A stretch of 64,000 nucleotides of DNA from Agroathelia rolfsii (Eukaryota > Basidiomycota > Agaricomycetes > Amylocorticiales > Amylocorticiaceae). The stretch lies in NCBI GenBank assembly GCA_018343915.1, contig JABRWF010000003.1, positions 2,790,001 through 2,854,000 on the forward strand, in the 5' to 3' direction. A model generated the notes under the pieces. That model was not told the origin of the DNA and did not search any database. It was given only the letters and a program-made list of their open reading frames with translations. The translations under genes and the position numbers were made by a program. Position 1 is the stretch's first letter. Each line of letters opens with the position of its first letter. Of this stretch, positions 54,711 to 64,000 are shown piece after piece.

Positions 54711-57700
54711 TCAATACCCTCGCCCACGTCCCCGGGACGGTGCTCCTCTATGATTGTTATAAGATGGCTGAGCACCATAGCCGCCGCCGCCGCCGCCGCC
54801 GCCGCCACGTCCACCGCCATGAGCTCCATAACCTCCACCGCCACCACCGGTATTGAAACCGCCCCGTCCGCCACCTCCGTAGCCACCGTATCCACCATAA
54901 TCGTTGTTATTATTGTATCCTCCTCCTCCTCCTCCTCCTCCTCCTCCTCCTCCTCCTCCTCCACCGCCGCCGTAACCACCACGCTGAGGCGCGTTATTGT
55001 AGCCTCCGTAACCACTACCACCACCCGACGAGCCTCTACCGCCTCGGGTGGGAGGGGGCAACCCACGACTGTTGTACTGGCCGTTGTTGTTGTACCCATT
55101 ATACCCTGCACCACCACCACCGCCTCTATATGAAGATTGGTACGAGTTTGATTGCGAATTATTATAGTTTTGTTGTTGAGGGTACGTCGGACGGTGGTGA
55201 TTATTACCACCACCATAGCCACCATAGCCGCCAGTGTTGTTGTTGTTGTTGTTGTTCATGCCATCTCCATACTGATCGCGCCTGTATATCGAATGACCCC
55301 CTGCCCCCGGTCCGTTGCGGTACGCACGCTCACTAGGCGGCGCTGCAGAGTGGAAGAGACCGTTGCCGCCGTAGACACCTCCATAACCCGAGCGACCGCC
55401 ACCATTGTCTCGACCGGGGCCTCCACCGCGACCACGGCGCACCTTATCCATGTCGTACTGGCTCAGCACGCGCTGTGCGCGTTTCGCGCCAGGGAGGAGC
55501 ACAGAGCGGTGTGGGTGGTTGAGCTTGGGGAAGAAGTACAGGGCAGAGAGCGACCTGTCGTTTTTGATGTCCGGTAGGCCCTGTTCGGTCAGCGGACAGT
55601 AGTACGTCGAGCCGGGCAGACAGTCGGGGTTGGGCAGGAGCGAGCCACAGAGGCCGCGGCCCTGAACGGGATCGATGGCTTGTGGCTGGTGGATGGTTTA
55701 GGTTAGTTTCATGAATCAACATTTTCAAAGGGGAAGAGGATGGGACCAACCTCTGGGTTTTTGCGTTTACCATACAGACCCTCGACGAAAGGATACAATG
55801 AATGTTCATCAGCCACAAATATCAGATTGTTTCCCATGTCGTTGCGGATGACTTCCTCCTTAGCCAGGCTAGGGTATCGAGGTTGCATGGCCTCCAATAA
55901 CCTATTGGAGTCGATGAAAGGCAGGAGGGCTACGCCTTGCCATACCATCTTCTTCCCGTTCATGTCGATTTCGAAAGAAGTAGGATAAAAATCAATGATG
56001 GGTGAATCTTCACTCGTCATAAGGTCATGGAATACGGCAGGGATATGCTGTCGACTATAAATAGGTTTGTGAGCAATTATTAGGACAAAAAGAAGGGCAA
56101 AATGACCTTGCCGCGGGGAAGACACCCATAAGTTGCTCGAATGGCTTGAATGGCTCTCCTTTCGTAAATTGAATGTCCAATTTCGATATATCCACAAAGT
56201 CTGCCGCAAACGGGGCAAAATGATAAGGGTAAAACCATTGCCAGGATGGTGTCTATTGGGGAGGAGCATCATGAGTTAGCAAGTTTATACTGATCGCAGT
56301 TGGACGACGTACGCCTTGATAGTAATAATGGAGAACCCAAGCGAGGCCTTCGAGGTAGTGCTTTGCCACTCTGGATAGATAAGTCATCAAAGGAGTCGAA
56401 ATCAAAGTTTTTTTTATAAAAAAAAAAAAAAAAAGCAAAACCTACTCGTTGACAAATTTCTTGTCTGTATAAGGCACACCAAACTTTTGTTGATAATATC
56501 TTTCCTGGTACCCAGCCTCCCAAAGCCTAAGAAAAAAAGAGTAGATTTAGGCAAAGAAAGAAGAAGAAAAAACGGAAAGAGTGGATGTATAAAAGCAACA
56601 CACTTGACTTTATCCTCTTGCTCAACCGTACCATCGGCATTAACCTTCAAGGCGTTAGATGGAGCTTCCTCCTCTTCGTCTCCCTCTTCGTCATCTTCTT
56701 GCTCATCCGCTTTTCGCTTGACGCCAACAATACTGTCGCCCTCGGGTTCCATAGAGACATCTTCAGTGGGCGCGTCTGGGTCAGGTCCGGAAGCTACAGT
56801 CAACATCAGTCCAAGCCTCATAACCTTGAAAAGTAAAGAATCACCATTAGAACCATCCTCCATAGATGCATCTCCCACATTCTGATCCTCAACAGGCGCG
56901 GGCTGCTCAACAGTTGGCGAGGTAACAGGACGAAGACCGGGAATATCGTCATCCTCTGCAGGCTGCGAAGCAACAGTAGCTGGCGTACTCGGGACCGCCT
57001 CCTCAACTGGCGCTGGTGCCGCAACCGGAGGAGGAGCGGGCTTAGCACCCTTAGACCTTCCCAGGGGTATCGCCCCCGCCATCTCTGCCTTAAGCATCTC
57101 AGCCGCGCTCATGTTCGCCATCCGGATCGCCGCGCGGTTAGCGACAACGTCGCGGTTCGAGCCTGCTAGAGCTTGGACGGCTGTAGGTGTCTGCTTTGCG
57201 GACTCGGGCGTCGGCGCCATCCCGAGGCTTATTGAATCGGCGGTGGCGGGAAAGTTCGGGCGTGGAGGTAATCCGTGCGGACCAGTGTTTATTGGACCAG
57301 TCAGGGCAGCAGGAGGACCATTGAAAGTCTTGTTCTCGACTCTCCTATGCTTCTTTCCCTGCTCTTGACGCTCTTCGGCTTTATAAAGAAAATCATAGGA
57401 AAAGAAATATCAACATGCAACTCATGGGGAGAAATCACACAAAAAAGTCACGAAAGGCGGGAGGAGGGGATAGGGGGGGGGCTGGACAACAAACGGACCT
57501 TCTCGCCGTCTTTTGAAGATGTTATTCTCTCTCATAGCAAGACCCTCAAGAATAAGCTGAGCACGGGTAAGTTCTATCCGACCATGGTTGGTGAGATAGC
57601 CGCCCATGCGGGGCAGTTCCTTCTTCCAAATTTCGAGCAGGGTATCGATCGCGCCTTCGCGAATCTCAAGCGAGGGCAGATGGGGCAGGAAATCATTGCC

Positions 57701-59164
57701 GACGAAGAAAATCAACATCACCCAGTCATCTATTGCTTGCTCGAGATTGAACGGGAACGGAGTGGACACATTCAACTCGACTTCAAGATATTCGCGCAAT
57801 ATAGACACATCAAGGAAGATGAATGGTTTCTTCTCAGTCGGTTTCGTTACTTGCTCCACTTTTTGTCCAGTACAATTGGCAGCTATATGACCCTCTTGAC
57901 CGCACTTGCGGCATGCAGTCGGGCTCGTATCTTTACCGAATACGTCCTCACGGAGCACTTTAAAGTGAGGTTCATGTGTTGCAAGTGAAAGCATAATTAA
58001 ATCCGCATCCTATAGATTGGAAAAAACGTTGAGCAATGCATGTTTGACCACATGAAAGATGAATACATACCAGTCCATAGATAACGTGGCGAGTATTGGG
58101 GTCATGACCAGAATTGCTCCTAGAACGGCGAATGTATTCCATAATTTTATGTTCTCCTTCACCAGGTACACTCGCGTCCGATATAATGACTTCAATCTAA
58201 CGAGAGAATAAGATATGTGAGCAGAAAGTCTCTGAGCAGATGTCATACCTGTTTCCAGCCAGGGTCACTATTCAATTTTTGCACTACCCAATAACGCAAG
58301 GATTGAGACAAGAGATCCATGAAGGGCGTTCCTGGTGTGATAGCGTTCGAGTCCCAGGATTTTTTGTTCTTTTCTTCCTCCGAAAGTTCTTTCCCCATGG
58401 CTGTATAGCCTACTTGTTAGAACGACGCCAGCAGAGAATACTACAATACGTACATTCCCACAGAAGGATAGATTCCTGGCGAGCTTGCTCCTTCTCTTTT
58501 GCCTCTTGAGCGGCACGGAAACGACGCGACCGTTGTTGATTCATTTTGGCACGCGGAGCGACACCATCTGCAAAATGTTAGAAATATTAGGTAGATACAG
58601 GAGATAGATGCCCACCAATAGCCATAAACAAGAGCTTGCGAGGCCTAATCATGTTCACGACTCTTTCTGTGTATTCAAAGATGGCCACCATCATTTCTTC
58701 CTCTGTTTCGGGCGCAGGCTGTGGATGTTCGTTAGGCATTGGACATGGTGTATGGATAACAGTGCTCTTCGCACCTTGCCCTCCGGATGAGTACATGGGT
58801 GAACCTGTTGAGAAATTTTCATGAATGGTCCATTACAATGCATCGTAAGTTCAAACTAACGATTCCGTTCATGTCCAGGTAGAGGTTATCGAATTCTGTT
58901 CCATTGGGGTTCGGGTTGGACATGTCGATGGGCAGAGGGACGTCGTCAACCTTGACCTCTTCCTCTTCCACTACGGGGTAAACTGGAGCAATTTGTTCAA
59001 TGTCAGTTACTTTGTTACGGAAGTGCATATGCACAGACAAAGTAGGGACGGACCAATTTTGGGATACTTTCTGCTGAGCCATCTAAAGAGAGCGGGGACA
59101 CCCTGAAGACGAAAAATTAGATTGCTTCCTCAGTAAGCAACAGTCTGCAAGAGCGACTAACCAT
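54711..59164 (-). CDS. RAT1: 5'-3' exoribonuclease 2 (Rat1/Xrn2), nuclear
   Basis: Nuclear processive 5'-3' RNase; ends RNA polymerase II transcription (torpedo), trims rRNA and snoRNA. Sixteen coding exons: 59162-59164, 59054-59102, 58861-58982, 58775-58804, 58616-58718, 58454-58567, 58249-58400, 58071-58196, 57499-58009, 56845-57378, 56604-56793, 56446-56526, 56313-56370, 56107-56252, 55751-56054, 54711-55685; 1165 codons in frame. It starts [18 protein letters not shown]. The XRN N-terminal domain has [35 protein letters not shown] and GLDADLIML with the metal-binding acidic residues. A zinc knuckle C-x2-C-x4-H-x4-C spans residues 266-279. Then come [51 protein letters not shown] and a C-terminal Gly/Arg/Asn-rich tail with RGG units. 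Exon 1 codes only for the initiator Met. Confidence 0.96.
54918..54962. repeat. (CCT)n microsatellite in RAT1 coding sequence
   Basis: About 14 tandem trinucleotides, in frame, encoding a poly-glycine run in the Rat1 tail. Length change would alter protein length in whole residues. Confidence 0.85.
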
Positions 59165-59428
59165 GGTGGCCGAACACAGAAAGCAGGTGTGGAGTCGTTA
59201 AGAAGGAAATCACAATGGCACTGCCAGTCGCAGCCACGGGAACTTGAAGCCAGTCAAGCGCAGATGCTTCCGAGATCAAGTGACCTTACACACTTTGATC
59301 TAATTATTAACTGACTCGAACAGCATCATCATCATACCACTCGATCTACAAAGTAGTAATAATACCAATCTCTGTATCATTTACTACATCAGTCTTGCTC
59401 TACTTGGCCAATAGCTCATACTCTGTCC
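59165..59428. promoter_or_regulatory. Divergent promoter, RAT1 / GCD2
   Basis: 264 bp between the start codons of two essential RNA/translation genes. It contains a TCAAGTGACC segment and CATCATCATCA; no confident factor site or TATA box. Confidence 0.4.
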
Positions 59429-61068
59429 ATGTCGGCACCTAATCCGAATACCCAAAATGGCGATGCCGCACCCAAATCGCAAAAGTCGATGACCAAGACC
59501 GAGCGCAGAATGTTGCAAGAGAAACAACGTGCAGCTAAAGCAGCAGCCAAGACAACAGGCCCTCAGCCTAAAGGATCCAACGCTCCCTCCAAGCAAACCG
59601 CCAATGCACCCAGTACACCTAGCGCTAAAAAATCCGGACGACCAAACGAAGTCAGCCTCGGCGCATCAGGCAAAGGTGGCAAAGATCAGGCACTGCAAGA
59701 CGACGCTGCAGACAAGTCGCGCGGCCTGCGCATATTCCAGCATTTTGGCCTGCCCAAACCTGTTAGCCATAGTATCAAGGGCGATATACATCCTGCCATT
59801 ATCCGTCTTGGGCTTCAGTTTTCCGAATTTAAGATTATGGGTGCCAATGCACGATGTATCGCTACACTCGAGACATTCAAGACAGTAAGCCATTGACGTT
59901 GTGTTTATGCATATACATATCTCATTTCATGATAGGTGATACGAGACTATGTTACCCCACCCAATACAACACTCTCTCGTCATCTCATGACATATTTATC
60001 CCCGCAAATATCACATCTGGTCGCCGCTCGCCCCATGTCAGTCACTATGGGCAATGCTATCCGTCAACTCAAGCTAAACATAAGCGGATCCGATATTGAT
60101 TTGCCTGAACAAGATGTTTGCTTTTAGCTGCCGTGTTTTTGATGTATCATAATCTCACGCTATTGGTTTCTTAGGCAAAAGATGCATTATGTCAAACAAT
60201 CGACGATTACATCAACGATCGTATCATATTTGCAGACAAAGTCATCCAAGACATAGCTGGCAAGAAAATCAAAGACGGAGATGTTATTTTGACCTATGCA
60301 AGGCAAGTCGACGCATGTTATCAGAGATCTTACATCATGTTTATGGATCGTTACCTTACAGATCATCAGTCATTGAAAAAATATTGCTCAGCGCCCATGA
60401 GGAGGGCAGACAGTTCTCAGTTTTCGTAGTAGACTCGAGGCCAATGCTTGAAGGTGCATAAATATATGCATCCAGCCTCCTTGATTGTACACCGGCTAAC
60501 AATCTAACCCGACATCTAGGCAAAAAACTGCTCAGCGTGCTCGCCTCGGCAGGCATTTCATGCACCTACCTTCTCCTGCCCGCTATCGGCTCCGTTATCA
60601 CAGAGGTCTCCACCGTCTTTGTTGGCGCCCACTCGCTCCAATCAAACGGTGCCGTCTTTTCACGCGCAGGCACAGCCCTTGTAGCTATGATGGCCAAACA
60701 ACACTCCGTCCCCGTCGTGGTCTGCTGTGAGACCTACAAATACTCGGAGAGCATCCAGCTTGATGGATTTACAAAGAATGAATTAGGTAAATATTCTCAA
60801 TCTTTAGTTCTTAATATCTTATAGCTTCATCTCTTTTTTTATTTTTATTTTTTCCGTAGCCCCAATTCACGATCGATTGCCGCCGTTCCCGATGAACAAG
60901 GCACACGAGAGCCTGGCGCTCACACGCGCGCCAAATCTCGACATTCTCAATCCCCTGTACGATCTTACGCCGCCTCAGTCGATCACGGCCGTCGTAACCG
61001 AGGTCGGGATTATACCCCCTAGTGGTATCAGCTCGATACCTCTGGCACTTGGTAGACAGACAGTATGA
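59429..61068 (+). CDS. GCD2: Translation initiation factor eIF2B subunit delta
   Basis: Regulatory subunit of the decameric guanine-nucleotide exchange factor that recharges eIF2 with GTP; senses eIF2-alpha phosphorylation. Exons 59429-59884, 59936-60115, 60175-60302, 60362-60453, 60520-60786, 60860-61068; 443 codons. A basic, disordered N-terminus (1-105, with TKTERRMLQEKQRAAKAAAK) is typical of delta. The Rossmann-like eIF2B alpha/beta/delta fold follows: HPAIIRLGLQFSEFKIMGANARC, FADKVIQDIAGKKIKDGDVILTYA, VFVVDSRPMLEGKKLL, then VFVGAHSLQSNGAVFSRAGTALVAMMAK and the C-terminal P..ITAVVTEVGIIPPS. In the family the third stretch is usually V.VGADAVLSNGSV; here GAHSLQSNGAV. Intron 3 (60303-60361) begins GCAAGT, a GC-AG intron required by phase. 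Confidence 0.95.
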
Positions 61069-61892
61069 TGAGCTGGGGACGATGGATGGTGACGATGAGA
61101 CATTAAAGATCGGGACTCGGAGCATCAACAACAATCGATCGCGATATTTTATAACTAGCATTTTGATGAGGAGGGTACAGACAAAAAAAAAAAAAAACTG
61201 CGTGAACGATTTTTGTAATCTACATATCTAATCTTTTCTTCCATTATCGCGACTAGTTAGAGTACCAAGTATGCACTTACTGCTTGTATGAACAATGTTT
61301 CAAATTGCACTTCTTTTTTGTAAGATCACACACTTCATCTGCCTGCTTGCTTGTTTCTTGAATAAATTCTACGACCACTTCTTGTTGGGGTGCCATATCT
61401 TACGTTGGCGCACATTGGCATATCATTGAGGTAAATGTCTGTTAGTTAGGCATTTACAAACCATTATCCTCCAAATCTTATATATATATATATATTAGTA
61501 TATCATATTCTATCATATCTAGTTCATCTCAAAAGCTATTATATTCATACATGATACAATTGAGAGAATGCGTGCGTGCGTAAGGGTATGACATTGACCC
61601 AACAACAATAATAAAATGAAGTGAAAACTCACTAGCAGCGCCGACGAATGAAATATATATAAAAAACAGGGGGCTGTCAAGTGAGATGGTGGGTGATGGT
61701 AATGAGAAAAAAAAACTGCTTAAGGTTAACGTCAACCGTAAAGGAAATGAGGGGAGAAGAAGACGTCGAATCGAAGAATGAAAATTTGAAACTGGGATAA
61801 GAGAGGAAATTGTTATCCGCAATAATGGTAATTGTAAGCAGAGAAAAAAGAAAAAGGAAAATGATCAAGTCGTCGTTGCCATCGTGAGCGCC

Positions 61893-61926
<34 letters not shown>

Positions 61927-61966
61927 ACAGAAAAGGGGGTGGATAGGTAGCGTATCGTATGCCCCG
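61069..61966. other. Convergent spacer, GCD2 / forkhead gene
   Basis: About 900 bp of AT-rich 3' flanks. Holds a TA-dinucleotide run near 61481-61495 and a poly-A tract at about 61894-61925. Minus-strand open frames here are low-complexity Phe/Ser translations and not genes. Confidence 0.45.
61894..61925. repeat. Poly-A tract (about 32 A)
   Basis: Adenine homopolymer about 40 bp beyond the 3' end of the forkhead gene. Confidence 0.8.
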
Positions 61967-64000
61967 CTAGTGCACAGGAACGTCTAATCTTGGTCGTTTC
62001 GCCACAGGCTGCTGTGGGTGTAGCTCCTCTTCGTCGTCATCGTCGATGATTACAATCGGCGAGCCGGGATCATAGTTGGCCACTGATGGCGGCGCAGGTG
62101 CGGGGACCTTGGACGATACAGAGCCGGGGAAGCCAGCAACACAATCTGCTGAAGAAGCATTACCACTAGGAACACTAGAGAACTGAGCACGATCAGGAGC
62201 AGTCCCAGGAGCCTGTCCGTTCGCAGCTGCGGCGGCAGCAGCAGCCTTTGCTTTCTTCTTCTTAGCCTTAGCCCTGGCCTTTGCCTTCTTCCTCTCCATA
62301 AGGTACCTCTTGATGTGCCCCTGCAAAATTTCCAATGCCTTACGCGTCCCTAGTGCTTCGAGCTCCTTGACTTGGTCCGGTGACAAATGCGCAAACACCT
62401 CGGGATTAAGGATGAGGATGTTTGAATCTAATACAATAGGTGGTGTCGTGAGGAATTCTGCCAGGGGGTCGTCAGCAGGTATAGTCCGCATGGGGTGAGT
62501 TGCAGGGACGGGGCCGATGATGATGGGCAGGTGGAGAACCTCGGGTAAGTTGTGGATGGCGGAGGTGGGTGGATTGACAGTGGTGCTGGGGCCAGCAGCA
62601 GCTGGCGACATTAGCACGGTAGGAGGTGACATAGAGGGCGGAGCAGGAGAGACAGCAGGTTTGACCGCCATTGTAGAGGAGGCTCCAGGGAAAACATTGG
62701 TTGAAGCATAAGAAGTTTGTGTAGTGGTGGGGGCAGGAGGCGGCATTGAACCAGCATGGTAAGCGGACCAAGAATTCGAAGTGGGAGGTGCAGGAGGAGA
62801 CTGAGCGGAATGAGAGCCTTCTGTCTTCAAGGACACTGCATTTTGGCCAGAAGAATACGGGAAAGATGCACTGGTAAATGAATCCTTGTCCCTTGACATC
62901 AAAGGAGCAGAGGTAAGAGGGGGTGGTAGTACGCCTCCTTTAGGATCCTTGGCAATTCTCTTCAATGCTGGCTCGAGTGGTATTGTATTCTTATCCTTCT
63001 TCGATGTTTTCGACTTGCCATCCGAGCGAAGCGATGACCCCTGAGCCTTTGCCTCTTGCTCTTCAAATGTATGCTCATGTCCCTCATCTACAGACCAAAA
63101 GAAGCCTTTTCCCCGTTCACCAGCACAACGTTCCATCTTCTTGAAAGCTCTCGAGGAAGATAGATTGTGACGGACAGAGCTCTATTTTTTCCACCGCAAA
63201 AAAAAAAATCGTTATTTTAATCAGTGTCACACGATCGATGAATCGAAAAACCTAAAATGGATGCTGAACATACCTCCCAGCCCGCGCCTTCGTTGTATCT
63301 GTACCAGTCAAAGTTTTCCATCATCCATTGACAGATATCCTGAAGCGTGGCTTTCCCTCCAAGTGATTTGATAGCGCGATAGCAGAGTTGCGCATACGTA
63401 AATTGTGGTTTTGGCGGCATGTCTTCCGGTCTGATTAGGATTGGTTCGCCATCGGGCTTTTTGCGCTTCTTCGAGGGGTTCTTTGATTTTCCGATGCTGT
63501 GAGAACTTGGGAGTTCAGGGGCGGCAAGCCGTGGGGGTATCTTGAGAGGCGGCGGTGGTGTGAGATGGCGAGGTGGTGAATGAGCTGGCGGCGTGGAAGG
63601 GGGCGAGAGAGTCGTGACATCTATGGATATAGACGGTGAGCGGGCTCGGTGTTCGTCCGATTGCGAGCTCGGCGAGGCAGAATCTTCAGGTGTCGGTGCT
63701 GGAGGTAAGACAAAGTGAAACGTCCTGGATGCGATTTGGATCTGGGACCTTTTTTGTAGAGAGAGATTGGCATCTATGATATTTTGAATGCGTATACGAG
63801 GTGTACCTTTCGCTTAGGATGACACGGCTACCACTACCTGCCCATACGCCATCAACCCAAGCACCGTTCCTGCCGACGACAACCAGGACGAAGGAATCCT
63901 CGTCCTTGTCCCATTCAATCTTGGCATGCAAGCGAGAGACACTCTTGAGCTTGAGGTCTATGTCGACCCGTGGTGATGTGTCTGTGGAGGTTGTTGAATC
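61967..64000 (-). CDS. FHA-forkhead transcription factor (Fhl1/Fkh-like), partial at window edge
   Basis: DNA-binding regulator with an FHA phosphopeptide domain followed by a forkhead (winged-helix) domain, as in yeast Fhl1, Fkh1 and Fkh2. Exons <64000-63807, 63748-63274, 63181-61967. The right edge cuts into the FHA domain: SVSRLHAKIEW has the conserved S-R-x-H core, followed by GRNGAWVDG and HFVLP. After a Ser/Pro-rich linker with basic KSKNPSKKRKK comes the forkhead: PQFTYAQLCYRAIKSLGGKA, LQDICQWMMENFDWYRY and, over the next splice, SSVRHNLSSSRAFKKMER, the recognition helix, ending GKGFFWSVDEG. The long C-terminal part is Pro/Ala/Ser-rich with a basic Ala-Lys stretch (KKAKARAKAKKKKAKA) and an acidic end. 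The forkhead placement after the FHA fits Fhl1, a regulator of ribosomal protein genes, or Fkh-type cell-cycle factors; I cannot decide between them. Confidence 0.9.

Noticed and set aside
54750..55577. Plus-strand frames rich in Thr, Val and Ser repeats
   Set aside because: They are shadows of the Gly/Asn-rich tail of RAT1 on the other strand.
61529..61928. Minus-strand frames rich in Phe, Ser and Leu
   Set aside because: Low-complexity translation of A/T-rich 3' flank and a poly-A tract; no coding signal.

Overview
The window is nuclear DNA from a filamentous basidiomycete. Genes are split by many short GT-AG introns of about 50-65 bp. Several families are typical of Agaricomycetes: DUF6534 membrane proteins, a CYP620/OrdA-like P450, and chromodomain Ty3/Gypsy elements. 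The gene content and element style would suit Rhizoctonia/Ceratobasidiaceae, but that placement is inference. All exon models were built by hand from splice signals, reading phase and family knowledge; no search was run.

Layout. (1) 1-13.4 kb is gene-poor: the N-terminal half of a P450 runs off the left edge, and a 13-exon DUF6534 membrane protein lies at 4.8-6.5 kb; the rest shows no gene I can support. (2) 13.4-29.8 kb is a tandem cluster of three same-strand genes (A, B, C) for an unnamed seven-transmembrane, receptor-like family. Exon lengths are conserved between copies. The last intron of copy B holds an 8.5-kb block of nested LTR retroelements: a short, oddly terminated outer element, and inside its gag an antisense, nearly full-length chromovirus with identical 883-bp LTRs. 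(3) 30-64 kb is a dense housekeeping block: an ENT-type nucleoside transporter, VFA1-like, S-(hydroxymethyl)glutathione dehydrogenase, a large RGG/coiled-coil protein, a membrane-anchored acyl-CoA-binding protein, mitoribosomal mS34, a GatC-like protein, dUTPase, a PIP-box protein, a short-chain dehydrogenase, an MPO1-like dioxygenase, the SNARE SEC22, a proline-rich protein, the nuclear exoribonuclease RAT1, eIF2B-delta (GCD2) and the C-terminal part of an FHA-forkhead transcription factor that runs off the right edge.

Functional links. Two divergent pairs look co-regulated. mS34 and the GatC-like gene (both mitochondrial translation) share a 189-bp spacer. dUTPase and a protein with an N-terminal PCNA-binding motif share a 238-bp spacer that carries an ACGCGT (MCB) site, the S-phase box of MBF. 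RAT1 and GCD2 also diverge from a 264-bp spacer.

The most unusual structure is the outer retroelement. It has one LTR and a truncated gag, and it ends in an inverted 35-bp copy of its own U3 terminus. A perfect 5-bp target duplication flanks it, so it appears to have been integrated in this U3-to-U3 form. Both elements also show Tf1-like self-priming signals. Other points of gene structure: three GC-AG introns, several coding exons of 13-17 nt, and a RAT1 start codon cut off from the rest of the gene by an intron.
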